A stretch of 7,408 nt of DNA from Comamonadaceae bacterium (lineage in GTDB: Bacteria; Pseudomonadota; Gammaproteobacteria; Burkholderiales; Burkholderiaceae_C), in assembly GCA_947494405.1 (NCBI GenBank), contig CANLWQ010000097.1:1-7408 (forward strand), in the 5' to 3' direction. Below the pieces are notes generated by a model. The model was given only the letters and a program-made list of their open reading frames with translations. It had not been told where the DNA came from and did no database searches. Below are positions 1 to 5,796 of this stretch, one piece after another (position 1 is the stretch's first letter; the number at the start of each line of letters is the position of its first letter). A program made the translations under genes and the position numbers.

Positions 1-507
1 CTCGAAAGAAATGTTTTCGTCGTGCTCGCCCATCTCGGCCTTGGCCGCCGGCGTGAAGATAGGCTCTGGCAAGCGAGACGCATTCTTTAAACCGCTAGGC
101 AGCGGCACGCCGCACACCGATTGACTCTCCTGGTATTCCTTCCAACCACTGCCGGCCAAATAGCCTCGCACCACGGCTTCCACGGGAATAGGTTTCAAGC
201 GCCGCACCAGCATAGAACGCTGTGCCACAAACGGTTTTTCAGCATCCGACACCACGCTCTCGGGCGCGTCGCCAGTGAGGTGGTTAGGGCAAATATGGCC
301 CAGTTTGTCAAACCAAAACAGCGCCATTTGTGTCAACAGCGCGCCTTTGCCGGGGATGGGCTCACCCATCACCACATCGAAAGCGCTGATGCGGTCAGAC
401 GCCACCATCAAGATGCGGTCGTTGCCTACCGCGTAGTTGTCGCGCACCTTGCCGCGCGCCAAAAGGGGGAGTGAGCCAAGAGTGTGGGTGTGCAAGGTGG
501 GGTTCAT
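1..507 (-). CDS. purC: Phosphoribosylaminoimidazole-succinocarboxamide synthase (SAICAR synthetase), 5' part
   Basis: This cytosolic enzyme of de novo purine synthesis ligates aspartate to CAIR using ATP, giving SAICAR. The frame is open from an ATG at 507 down to base 1, so 169 residues are present and the C-terminal part (family length is about 300) lies outside the window. Visible family motifs are GKVRDNY at residues 19-25 (nucleotide-binding N-lobe), [10 protein letters not shown] at 37-46, [17 protein letters not shown] at 110-126, PEPIFTPA at 147-154 and EHDENISF at 161-168. The ATG is the natural start because the motif-bearing N-lobe follows at once. No convincing Shine-Dalgarno sequence precedes it, and there is no obvious promoter in the 50 bases to vapC. 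The gene may therefore be read from upstream promoters through vapBC. purE and purK commonly follow in Burkholderiales, but this cannot be seen here. Identity is very secure. Confidence 0.96.
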   Translation of the reverse strand, partial: MNPTLHTHTLGSLPLLARGKVRDNYAVGNDRILMVASDRISAFDVVMGEPIPGKGALLTQMALFWFDKLGHICPNHLTGDAPESVVSDAEKPFVAQRSMLVRRLKPIPVEAVVRGYLAGSGWKEYQESQSVCGVPLPSGLKNASRLPEPIFTPAAKAEMGEHDENISFE

Positions 508-557
508 GGGGCAAGTTTCGCAAAAAAGAACTGAAAAAATAGGGCTAGTTGGCAGAG

Positions 558-965
558 TTAAAGCAACTGCAGTTGTGGGGCCACGCGTTGCAGATGAAAA
601 AAGTCAGTGTCGCGCGCCAGCAATGGCAATTCGGCTTCCAAGGCGCAAGCGGCCACCACGCAGTCGATGGGGTTGCGTACTGTCAGGCCTTGCCAGCGGC
701 AGCGCGCATACAGCAAGCCGGCTTGGGCATGCAAATGACCCCAGTCCTGAGGTTCAAACAATTCCACGGTGTCCAGGGCTTGTTGCAGCGCCATGTAGTG
801 TTGAGGTGAGCGTGCACCTTGCAGCAACTCTTGCATCACCACGGCGGGCATGAGCACGCCGTCTTGCGACTGCAAAGCGCGACCCAGCGCGTGGTCGTGC
901 TTGGAACCCGTGGCGCGCAGGTACTCAACCCATGCCGAGGTGTCGACCAAAACCGGTGTGTTCAC
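558..965 (-). CDS. vapC: VapC-type PIN-domain toxin (ribonuclease)
   Basis: The 135-residue protein is a single PIN domain, the fold of Mg-dependent RNases that act as toxins in VapBC modules. Acidic catalytic candidates are visible in the expected order: D8 in the opening [12 protein letters not shown] strand-helix, E46 in [10 protein letters not shown]101 in [13 protein letters not shown], and D119/D121 in LARDTDF near the C-terminus. Length is typical for the family. The start is a GTG whose bases overlap the TGA of the upstream antitoxin gene by four bases (GTGA), so translation is probably coupled to vapB and less efficient than it, as usual for toxin genes placed second. All key residues are present, so the toxin looks intact. 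The RNA target cannot be told from sequence; cleavage of initiator tRNA or rRNA is known for other VapCs. purC starts 50 bases downstream in the same direction. Confidence 0.92.
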   Translation of the reverse strand: MNTPVLVDTSAWVEYLRATGSKHDHALGRALQSQDGVLMPAVVMQELLQGARSPQHYMALQQALDTVELFEPQDWGHLHAQAGLLYARCRWQGLTVRNPIDCVVAACALEAELPLLARDTDFFHLQRVAPQLQLL

Positions 966-1234
966 GCGGGCTTGGCTTTGCGTTTGACAGGGGCGGATGC
1001 GGCTTCAGCCACGTGCAGCTCAGATGCCTGAAGTAGCGAATAGGTTTCGCTTGGCGCGTAGTTGTCGGCCAGTACGTCCGTGCCGCGCAAGGCCATGATG
1101 GCGCTGTAGTCGGGCTTGCGTATATAGGCTTTGAGCGCAGCCTCGATGGCTGCTTTTTTGGTTTTGACGCCAGCGCGAGCCATGACCTTGGTGATCAAAG
1201 CGTCATCCAAAACAATATTGGTGCGGGTTTCCAT
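962..1234 (-). CDS. vapB: VapB-type antitoxin (ribbon-helix-helix)
   Basis: This 90-residue protein precedes the PIN toxin gene and overlaps it by four bases. The N-terminal part (residues 3-39) has the ribbon-helix-helix pattern of VapB antitoxins: strand RTNIVLDDALITKVMARAG, then KTKKAAIEAALKAYIR. This part would dimerise and bind operator DNA. A segment IMALRG (46-51) matches the link usually seen before the toxin-binding tail. The remaining C-terminus is longer than in the common 65-75-residue VapBs and ends in a basic stretch, PVKRKAKPA. It is probably the toxin-neutralising, protease-sensitive part, but it is unlike the usual short tail. The ATG at 1234 is supported by CAGGAG six bases upstream. 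A perfect palindrome lies further upstream and is a likely autoregulatory operator. Assignment rests on position, the ribbon-helix-helix pattern and the partner gene. Confidence 0.88.
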   Translation of the reverse strand: METRTNIVLDDALITKVMARAGVKTKKAAIEAALKAYIRKPDYSAIMALRGTDVLADNYAPSETYSLLQASELHVAEAASAPVKRKAKPA

Positions 1235-1240
1235 GTCGGG

Positions 1241-1246
1241 CTCCTG
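1241..1246 (-). promoter_or_regulatory. vapB ribosome binding site, inside a short hairpin
   Basis: On the minus strand CAGGAG lies six bases before the vapB ATG, a good Shine-Dalgarno match that fixes the start. The core GGAG is also part of a five-base-pair stem, GCTCC (1257-1253) with GGAGC (1244-1240), with an eight-base loop. The hairpin could partly mask the site, but the stem is short. Confidence 0.6.
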
Positions 1247-1265
1247 AGAAACGGAGCACTTATTT

Positions 1266-1286
1266 TATACACAATTTTTGTGTATA
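1266..1286. promoter_or_regulatory. Perfect palindrome upstream of vapB, probable VapB/VapBC operator
   Basis: The arms TATACACAA (1266-1274) and TTGTGTATA (1278-1286) are exact reverse complements separated by TTT. The site lies 32 bases before the vapB start and 20 bases after the fba stop. VapBC complexes usually repress their own promoter through such inverted repeats, and ribbon-helix-helix dimers bind them in pairs. On the minus strand a TATAAA sequence (1269-1264) within the element could be a -10 box, which fits repression by promoter occlusion; no good -35 was found. It is not followed by a T-run in the fba reading direction, so it is unlikely to be a terminator. Confidence 0.65.
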
Positions 1287-1305
1287 GATCACCTGATGGG
1301 TGTGA

Positions 1306-2370
1306 TTAATTCACCACCTGTGCCAACAAACCTTGGCCGTATTTGGCCGCCATCATTGGCAGTGGGGTGCTCTTGATTTTGGCTCCTTGGCCTTCGCAGC
1401 CAAATTCGATGTAGCGCTGTTGACAAATCAACTTGGCAGCTTCGCGCGCGGGTTTGAGCCATTCGCGGGCATCGAATTTATCGGGGTTTTCATGCAGGAA
1501 TTGACGAACAGCAGCGGTCATGGCCAAGCGAATATCGGTATCGATATTGATCTTGCGCACACCAAACTGAATCGCTTTTTGAATTTCAGCCACCGGCACG
1601 CCATAGGTTTGCTTCATCTTGCCGCCAAACTTATTGATGGTGGCCAGCAAGTCTTGGGGTACGCTGGAAGAGCCGTGCATGACCAAATGCGTGTTGGGGA
1701 TGCGCTGATGAATGGCTTTGATGCGATCGATAGCCAAGATGTCGCCGGTGGGCTCGCGGGTGAACTTGTACGCGCCGTGGCTGGTACCGATGGCAATCGC
1801 CAAAGCGTCTAGCTGCGTGGCTTGAACAAACTGCGCCGCTTCTTCGGGGTCGGTGAGCAACTGCTCGCGGGTCATGGTGGCGTCTGTGCCGTGGCCATCT
1901 TCTTTATCGCCCTTCATGGTCTCCAAAGAGCCCAAGCAACCGAGTTCGCCCTCAACAGTGATGCCCAATTTGTGCGCCATCTCCACCACTTCGCGGGTCA
2001 CTTTCACGTTGTAGTCAAAGCTGGCAATGGTTTTGCCGTCACCTTCCAAGCTGCCGTCCATCATCACCGAAGAAAACCCCAGTTGAATAGCGCCTTGGCA
2101 AATGGTTGGGCTTTGTCCATGGTCTTGGTGCATCACCAACGGCACATGCGGATAGGCTTCCACTGCGGCTTGAATCAGGTGCTTGATGAACGACTCACCC
2201 GCGTATTTGCGTGCGCCTGCACTGGCTTGCAAGATGACGGGCGCGCCCACTTCATCGGCGGCTGACATAACAGCTTGGACTTGTTCCAAGTTGTTCACAT
2301 TGAAGGCGGGAATACCGTATTGGTGAACTGCCGCATGGTCGAGCAACTCACGCATAGAAACTAAAGCCAT
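1306..2370 (-). CDS. fba: Class II fructose-1,6-bisphosphate aldolase
   Basis: This zinc-dependent aldolase interconverts fructose-1,6-bisphosphate with dihydroxyacetone phosphate and glyceraldehyde-3-phosphate in the cytosol, for glycolysis and gluconeogenesis (and the Calvin cycle in autotrophic relatives). The 354 residues match the longer class IIA/Calvin-type subfamily. Key features in order are GIPAFNVNN at 19-27, HQDHG at 81-85 (catalytic Asp83, zinc ligand His84), GELG at 141-144 with Glu142, SHGAYKF at 197-203 with zinc ligand His198, MHGSSSVP at 231-238 with His232, and KINIDTDIR at 273-281 for phosphate binding. No key residue is missing. The ATG at 2370 is preceded by AGGAAAA about four to six bases upstream. 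The gene follows pyk by 64 bases on the same strand and is followed after 71 bases by vapB. Close homologues are called fba, fbaA or cbbA. Confidence 0.97.
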   Translation of the reverse strand: MALVSMRELLDHAAVHQYGIPAFNVNNLEQVQAVMSAADEVGAPVILQASAGARKYAGESFIKHLIQAAVEAYPHVPLVMHQDHGQSPTICQGAIQLGFSSVMMDGSLEGDGKTIASFDYNVKVTREVVEMAHKLGITVEGELGCLGSLETMKGDKEDGHGTDATMTREQLLTDPEEAAQFVQATQLDALAIAIGTSHGAYKFTREPTGDILAIDRIKAIHQRIPNTHLVMHGSSSVPQDLLATINKFGGKMKQTYGVPVAEIQKAIQFGVRKINIDTDIRLAMTAAVRQFLHENPDKFDAREWLKPAREAAKLICQQRYIEFGCEGQGAKIKSTPLPMMAAKYGQGLLAQVVN

Positions 2371-2391
2371 TGCTTTTCCTAGGGTAGAGAA

Positions 2392-2420
2392 AAAAATTTA
2401 TTTTAAAGCGAAGGCGTCAA
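2392..2420 (-). promoter_or_regulatory. Weak candidate fba promoter
   Basis: Between pyk and fba the minus strand has TTGACG (2420-2415), close to the sigma-70 -35 consensus, followed by a very AT-rich tract. The tract contains TAAATT (2400-2395) and TAAAAT (2405-2400). Spacing from the -35 is 14 or 9 bases, shorter than the ideal 17, so the assignment is tentative. It may let fba be expressed partly apart from pyk. Confidence 0.3.
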
Positions 2421-2434
2421 AGAGCCCAGCGCGC

Positions 2435-3868
2435 CTAAACAACGCGGCAGATTTTCAACATATTGGTGCCGCCTGGCGAGCCCATGGGCTCGCCGCAGGT
2501 AATGGCATACACATCGCCCGCATTCACAATGCCACGGTCTTTTAAATGCGCTTCGGCTTGGGCCAAAGCGGTGTCACGGTCGGCGCTGGTGTCCATCAAC
2601 ATGGCGCGCACATTGCGGTACAGCGCCATGCGGCGTTGTGTGCTCAGCTGGGTGGTCAAAGCGTAAATCGGAATACGAATATGGTGGCGGCTCATCCATA
2701 GCGGCGTGGAGCCCGACTCGGTCAGCGCCACGATGGCCTTGGCACCCAAATGGTGGGCGGTGAACAGCGCGCCCATGGCGATGGTTTGGTCGATGAAAGA
2801 AAAAGTTTTGCCAGTGAAATCGTTGTCAAGCCGAGTTTCTTCGGCCTCTTCGGCGGCAAAACAAATTTGCACCATTTGTTGAACGGTTTCCAAGGGGTAT
2901 TTGCCCACCGCTGTTTCGGCGCTGAGCATCACTGCATCGGTGCCGTCGAGTACCGCATTGGCCACATCACTCACCTCGGCGCGGGTGGGTACGGGGTTGG
3001 TGATCATGCTCTCCATCATTTGGGTGGCGGTGATGGCCACTTTGTCCATTTCGCGGGCCATTTTGATCATGCGTTTTTGCAATGCCGGCACGGCGGCATT
3101 GCCCACTTCGACCGCCAAGTCGCCGCGCGCAACCATGATGCCGTCACTGGCGCGCAAGATCTCTTCCAAATGGGGAATAGCCTCAAAGCGTTCAATCTTG
3201 GCAATCAGCCCAGGCTTGTGCTTAAAGGGCTCGGCCGCCACATTGCAGAGTTGACGCGCCATTTCCATGTCGGTGGCGTTTTTGGGAAAGCTCACGGCCA
3301 CGTAATCGGCTTGAAAAGACATGGCGGTTTTGATGTCTTCCATGTCCTTGGCGGTCAGCGCCGGTGCGGTCAGTCCGCCGCCTTGCTTGTTGATGCCTTT
3401 GTTGTTGGACAACTCGCCGCCCATTTTCACCGTGGTGTGCACTTGCTCGCCTTTGACAGCGTCGACCGTCAGCACAATCAAGCCGTCGTTCAGCAGCAGC
3501 AAGTCGCCGGCTTTGACATCGCGTGGCAGCTCTTTGTAGTCCAGTCCCACGCCTTGCAAATCACCCAGTTCGGTGCGCGAGGCGTCCAGCACAAACTTGG
3601 CACCAGTCACCAGCATGACTTTGCCGTCAGCGAATTTGCCCACGCGAATTTTGGGACCTTGCAAATCGGCCATGATGGCCACGACTTTGCCCGCACGCTG
3701 GGCGGCAGCGCGAACCAAAATTGCGCGATCCACATGGTCTTGGGCCTTGCCGTGGCTGAAGTTCAGGCGCACCACATTGACGCCCGCGCGAATCATTTCT
3801 TCAAGCAGGGCCGGTTCACTGGAAGCGGGGCCTAGGGTGGCAACAATCTTGGTAGCGTGTTTGGGCAT
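2435..3868 (-). CDS. pyk: Pyruvate kinase
   Basis: This enzyme transfers phosphate from phosphoenolpyruvate to ADP, giving pyruvate and ATP, the last step of glycolysis in the cytosol. The 477 residues are the usual length for a bacterial enzyme. Motifs are TKIVATLGPAS at 6-16, VVRLNFSHG at 32-40, DLQGPKIRVG at 68-77 at the entry to the B domain, SNNKGINKQGGGL at 154-166, AKIER at 223-227 (catalytic Lys224, metal ligand Glu226), VARGDLAVE at 246-254 with Asp250, ITATQMMESM at 279-288 with Thr282, and PTRAEVSDVANAVLDGTDAVMLSAETA through 320. A C-terminal effector domain covers about 355-477. The SNNKGINK segment and length resemble the PykA-type isozyme of Enterobacteria, which responds to AMP or sugar phosphates; that regulatory trait is inferred. 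The ATG at 3868 has only a weak upstream GAGA. No clear promoter was found in the divergent region. Confidence 0.97.
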   Translation of the reverse strand: MPKHATKIVATLGPASSEPALLEEMIRAGVNVVRLNFSHGKAQDHVDRAILVRAAAQRAGKVVAIMADLQGPKIRVGKFADGKVMLVTGAKFVLDASRTELGDLQGVGLDYKELPRDVKAGDLLLLNDGLIVLTVDAVKGEQVHTTVKMGGELSNNKGINKQGGGLTAPALTAKDMEDIKTAMSFQADYVAVSFPKNATDMEMARQLCNVAAEPFKHKPGLIAKIERFEAIPHLEEILRASDGIMVARGDLAVEVGNAAVPALQKRMIKMAREMDKVAITATQMMESMITNPVPTRAEVSDVANAVLDGTDAVMLSAETAVGKYPLETVQQMVQICFAAEEAEETRLDNDFTGKTFSFIDQTIAMGALFTAHHLGAKAIVALTESGSTPLWMSRHHIRIPIYALTTQLSTQRRMALYRNVRAMLMDTSADRDTALAQAEAHLKDRGIVNAGDVYAITCGEPMGSPGGTNMLKICRVV

Positions 3869-4028
3869 AAGGTGTCTCTAGTTAAATGCACTGAATCATT
3901 CTCCCATGTGAATATGACGCCATAGAAAGAAAAAAACCTTTAGCGAGAAGCTGCAGCGCAAGTGGGAGGCACAAAATTTGTCAGTCCTGCTCAAGCGCTT
4001 ACGCTTGTGCCGCGCCTACATTGGGGCC
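3869..4028. other. Divergent intergenic region between pyk and the Crp/Fnr-type regulator
   Basis: This 160-base region must hold the start signals for pyk (leftward) and the regulator gene (rightward), but no convincing -35/-10 pair was found for either. It contains a purine-rich tract (about 3926-3938), a GGGAGG (3964-3969) that could be a ribosome binding site for a TTG at 3978, a small palindrome ACAAAATTTGT (3971-3981), and an inverted repeat at 3992-4007 listed separately. Confidence 0.6.
3992..4007. promoter_or_regulatory. Inverted repeat upstream of the regulator gene, possible operator
   Basis: CAAGCG (3992-3997) and CGCTTG (4002-4007) are exact reverse complements around a four-base centre, CTTA. 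The repeat ends 21 bases before the preferred ATG at 4029. Two-fold symmetry of this size upstream of a regulator gene suggests a dimeric DNA-binding protein, perhaps the gene's own product. It does not match the Crp or Fnr consensus, so this is a guess. If translation begins at the alternative TTG (3978), the repeat is coding sequence. Confidence 0.3.
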
Positions 4029-4667
4029 ATGACTCCTCTACACCTGTCCACTTCGTCGGCAATCGACTGCTTAAAACCAGACTTTCTCAACACGCTGGTC
4101 CAGCAAGGGCACATACGCCGCTACCGCAAAAACACCTTGCTTATCCAAGGCGGGGACGTGGGCGCTTATATATATGTGGTGCTCGATGGACAGTTGCGCG
4201 AGTTCGCCATGTCCCAAGACAGCAAGCCGCGTGAAATTACCCTGTCAATTGCTGTGCGCGGCGATGTGCTGGGTTTGCTCGCCATAGAGGGCGGCCCGCA
4301 CTGCGCCAGCGTCATCACCTTGGGGCTGGCAGTGTGCGCGGTGGTGGGCGTTGACAGTGTGAGGCAGTTGTCGGGTCAAGACCCTATGCTGTCCATGGCG
4401 TTGTTAGAAAAAGCTTTGCAGCGCTTGCGCATGGCCACAGAAACCACCTGTTTGGCTTTGTTTTCCGATGCCTACAGCCGTTTATCCGCCTTGCTGCAGC
4501 GTCAGCATCAGCCCGCGCCCATGACCCATGCTCAAATCGCCCAACACATAGGCTGCAGCCGGGAAATGGTCAGCCGCATACTGAAAGAGCTGGTTCTAGG
4601 CGGCTATGTGGTGCGCGAACCCGACAAGCTTTACCGCGTTTGTCGGCGTTTGCCCGCTCGTTGGTAG
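4029..4667 (+). CDS. Crp/Fnr family transcriptional regulator
   Basis: This cytosolic DNA-binding regulator has 212 residues from the ATG. An N-terminal cyclic-nucleotide-binding-type beta barrel (about 27-110) includes IRRYRKNTLLIQGGD (29-43), IYVVLDGQLREF (48-59) and GDVLGLLAIEGGPHCASV (78-95). A dimer helix covers about 112-150. A winged helix-turn-helix follows: MTHAQIAQHIGCSREMVSRILKEL at 165-188, then GGYVV. In the barrel, the Glu and Arg-Ser pair that hold cAMP in Crp are not conserved (HCASV at the Arg-Ser place), so cAMP is an unlikely ligand. There is no Fnr-type N-terminal cysteine cluster, although C14, C92, C103, C141, C176 and C205 exist. An alternative TTG at 3978 has a strong GGGAGG eight bases upstream and would add 17 residues. 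The ATG is preferred because it already gives a full family N-terminus, but its own ribosome site is poor. The desaturase gene follows after 42 bases and is the likely target. Confidence 0.88.
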   Translation: MTPLHLSTSSAIDCLKPDFLNTLVQQGHIRRYRKNTLLIQGGDVGAYIYVVLDGQLREFAMSQDSKPREITLSIAVRGDVLGLLAIEGGPHCASVITLGLAVCAVVGVDSVRQLSGQDPMLSMALLEKALQRLRMATETTCLALFSDAYSRLSALLQRQHQPAPMTHAQIAQHIGCSREMVSRILKELVLGGYVVREPDKLYRVCRRLPARW

Positions 4668-4674
4668 GGGTAAG

Positions 4675-4701
4675 TTGACAAAAAGCTTGATTCGTTACAA
4701 T
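4675..4701 (+). promoter_or_regulatory. Probable sigma-70 promoter of the desaturase gene
   Basis: A perfect -35 hexamer TTGACA (4675-4680) and a near-consensus -10 TACAAT (4696-4701) are separated by 15 bases, slightly short of the optimum. The transcript would begin around 4708, one or two bases before the ATG at 4710. No Shine-Dalgarno sequence lies in front of that ATG, which fits a leaderless mRNA. The elements lie just after the regulator's stop codon, so the desaturase can be transcribed independently. Confidence 0.55.
4687..4700 (+). promoter_or_regulatory. Imperfect Fnr-type box overlapping the desaturase -10
   Basis: TTGAT-TCGT-TACAA has a perfect left half and a right half matching ATCAA at three of five positions of the Fnr/Anr consensus TTGAT-N4-ATCAA. 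It overlaps the probable -10, so a bound protein would most likely repress. It lies directly downstream of a Crp/Fnr-family gene whose recognition helix carries the Fnr-like E-x-x-S-R residues. Chance occurrence in this AT-rich stretch cannot be excluded. Confidence 0.3.
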
Positions 4702-4709
4702 TTAAAAAT

Positions 4710-5795
4710 ATGACGATTCAAGAACAACCTATTCCTGTTGATCAGCCCATGCCCCACCGCAAGGTGATTCGCGAATGGTTGGTTCCCCTTTCCAACCGCG
4801 TCACTGTTCGCGCTTTAATTCTGTTGGTGCTGGATTTTTCGGTGTGGGGCGCTTTTCTGGCCGGCACTGTTTATTTTGAAGCCTTGTGGGCCAAGCTGTT
4901 GTGCGGAGCCGCCATGGGTTTCACCATTGGGCGTTTGTTCATCATTGGCCACGACGCTTGCCACCAAAGTCTCACGCCACACCGCGGCCTGAACAAATGG
5001 ATAGGTCGCATCGCCTTTTTACCCTCGCTCACCACTTTCAGCCTGTGGGACATTGGCCACAACGTGGTGCACCACGGCTACACCAATCTCAAAGGTTTCG
5101 ACTTTGTATGGGCCCCGCTGACCAAAGAAGAATTTGCCAAATTGTCTTGGCGCGGTCGTTGGCTTGACCGGGCTTACCGCAGTGGTTGGGCACCAGGCCT
5201 GTACTACATGATCGAGATTTGGTGGAAAAAAATGGTTTTCCCCAGCGCCAAAGAAATGCCAACCCGCCGCCCTATCTTTGTAAAAGACAGCCTGTTGATC
5301 ACTGCTTTCGCTGCCATTTGGGTGGCAGGCTCTGTGGCTGCTGCACTGGTCACCGAGCAGTCTATTGCTTTAGTGGTGTTTTGCAGCGTGGTGGTGCCGT
5401 TTTTGTTTTGGTGCGCCATGATCGGTTTTGTGGTGTATGTGCACCATACCCATGTCAAAGTCTCTTGGCATGACGACCGCAGCGCTTGGGCCAAGGCGCA
5501 ACCCTTTGTGTCGACCACCGTGCACCTCACTTTTCCCTTGAAAATTGGCGCACTCATGCACCACATCATGGAGCACACTGCTCACCATGTGGATATGAGC
5601 ATTCCGCTGTATCGCCTCAAGCAAGCGCAGAACAAGCTAGAAACTCTGCTGCCAGGGCGCATCATTGTTCAGCCTTTCTCGTGGCGCTGGTACTTTCAAA
5701 CCGCACGCGACTGCAAGTTGTATGACTTCACCCGCCAATGCTGGACGGATTACAAAGGGCGGGCTACCAGCTTGCCCGCCATGAACCCGGCCTGA
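4710..5795 (+). CDS. Membrane fatty acid desaturase family protein (di-iron, His-box)
   Basis: This is an integral inner-membrane protein of the PF00487 type, likely introducing a double bond into acyl chains of membrane lipids (or a related hydroxylation) with O2 and reducing equivalents. The 361 residues hold three histidine boxes for the di-iron centre: HDACH (81-85), HNVVHH (117-122) followed by GYTN, and HIMEHTAHH (285-293) followed by VDMSIPLYRL. An additional HHTH (245-248) ends the last hydrophobic segment. Hydrophobic membrane spans are about 33-55, 59-80, 194-213 and 217-245, giving two hairpins that leave the boxes on the cytoplasmic side. No cytochrome b5 or ferredoxin domain is fused, so electrons come from a separate partner. 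Substrate and double-bond position cannot be read from sequence. The ATG at 4710 has no ribosome site but sits at the predicted transcription start. The stop codon is one base from the convergent pgk stop. Confidence 0.9.
   Translation: MTIQEQPIPVDQPMPHRKVIREWLVPLSNRVTVRALILLVLDFSVWGAFLAGTVYFEALWAKLLCGAAMGFTIGRLFIIGHDACHQSLTPHRGLNKWIGRIAFLPSLTTFSLWDIGHNVVHHGYTNLKGFDFVWAPLTKEEFAKLSWRGRWLDRAYRSGWAPGLYYMIEIWWKKMVFPSAKEMPTRRPIFVKDSLLITAFAAIWVAGSVAAALVTEQSIALVVFCSVVVPFLFWCAMIGFVVYVHHTHVKVSWHDDRSAWAKAQPFVSTTVHLTFPLKIGALMHHIMEHTAHHVDMSIPLYRLKQAQNKLETLLPGRIIVQPFSWRWYFQTARDCKLYDFTRQCWTDYKGRATSLPAMNPA
5758..5780 (-). terminator. Weak candidate terminator of pgk inside the desaturase 3' end
   Basis: GGCGGGC (5758-5764) and GCCCGCC (5774-5780) form a seven-base-pair GC-only stem with a nine-base loop. 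In the pgk direction it lies 16 bases after the stop and is followed by CTTTGTA, a poor T-tract. It is the only hairpin seen near the tail-to-tail junction. It could slow or stop polymerase from pgk, but it may be just coding sequence. Confidence 0.3.
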
Positions 5796-5796
5796 T

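Noticed and set aside
508..557. Possible purC promoter in the vapC-purC gap
   Set aside because: No recognisable -35/-10 pair was found on the minus strand, only a T-rich tract.
121..853. Plus-strand frames over purC and vapC (121-474, 437-853, 549-809)
   Set aside because: The minus strand gives clear PurC and PIN-domain proteins here; these are shadow frames.
1301..1314. TGTGA-N5-TCAC near the fba stop, resembling a Crp site
   Set aside because: The spacing is five instead of six and the site includes the last codons of fba, so the symmetry may be accidental. The better palindrome for vapB control is at 1266-1286.
1333..2265. Two plus-strand frames opposite fba (1333-1812 and 1822-2265)
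   Set aside because: They mirror the fba coding frame, and no family resemblance or start signal was seen.
2750..3835. A 361-codon open frame on the plus strand opposite pyk
   Set aside because: It lies wholly antisense to a textbook pyruvate kinase gene. Its His/Gly/Ala/Val-rich composition is the usual shadow of a GC-rich coding strand, and no domain is recognisable.
3906..3910. TGTGA half-site upstream of pyk
   Set aside because: There is no matching second half at the right spacing; a single five-base match carries little weight.
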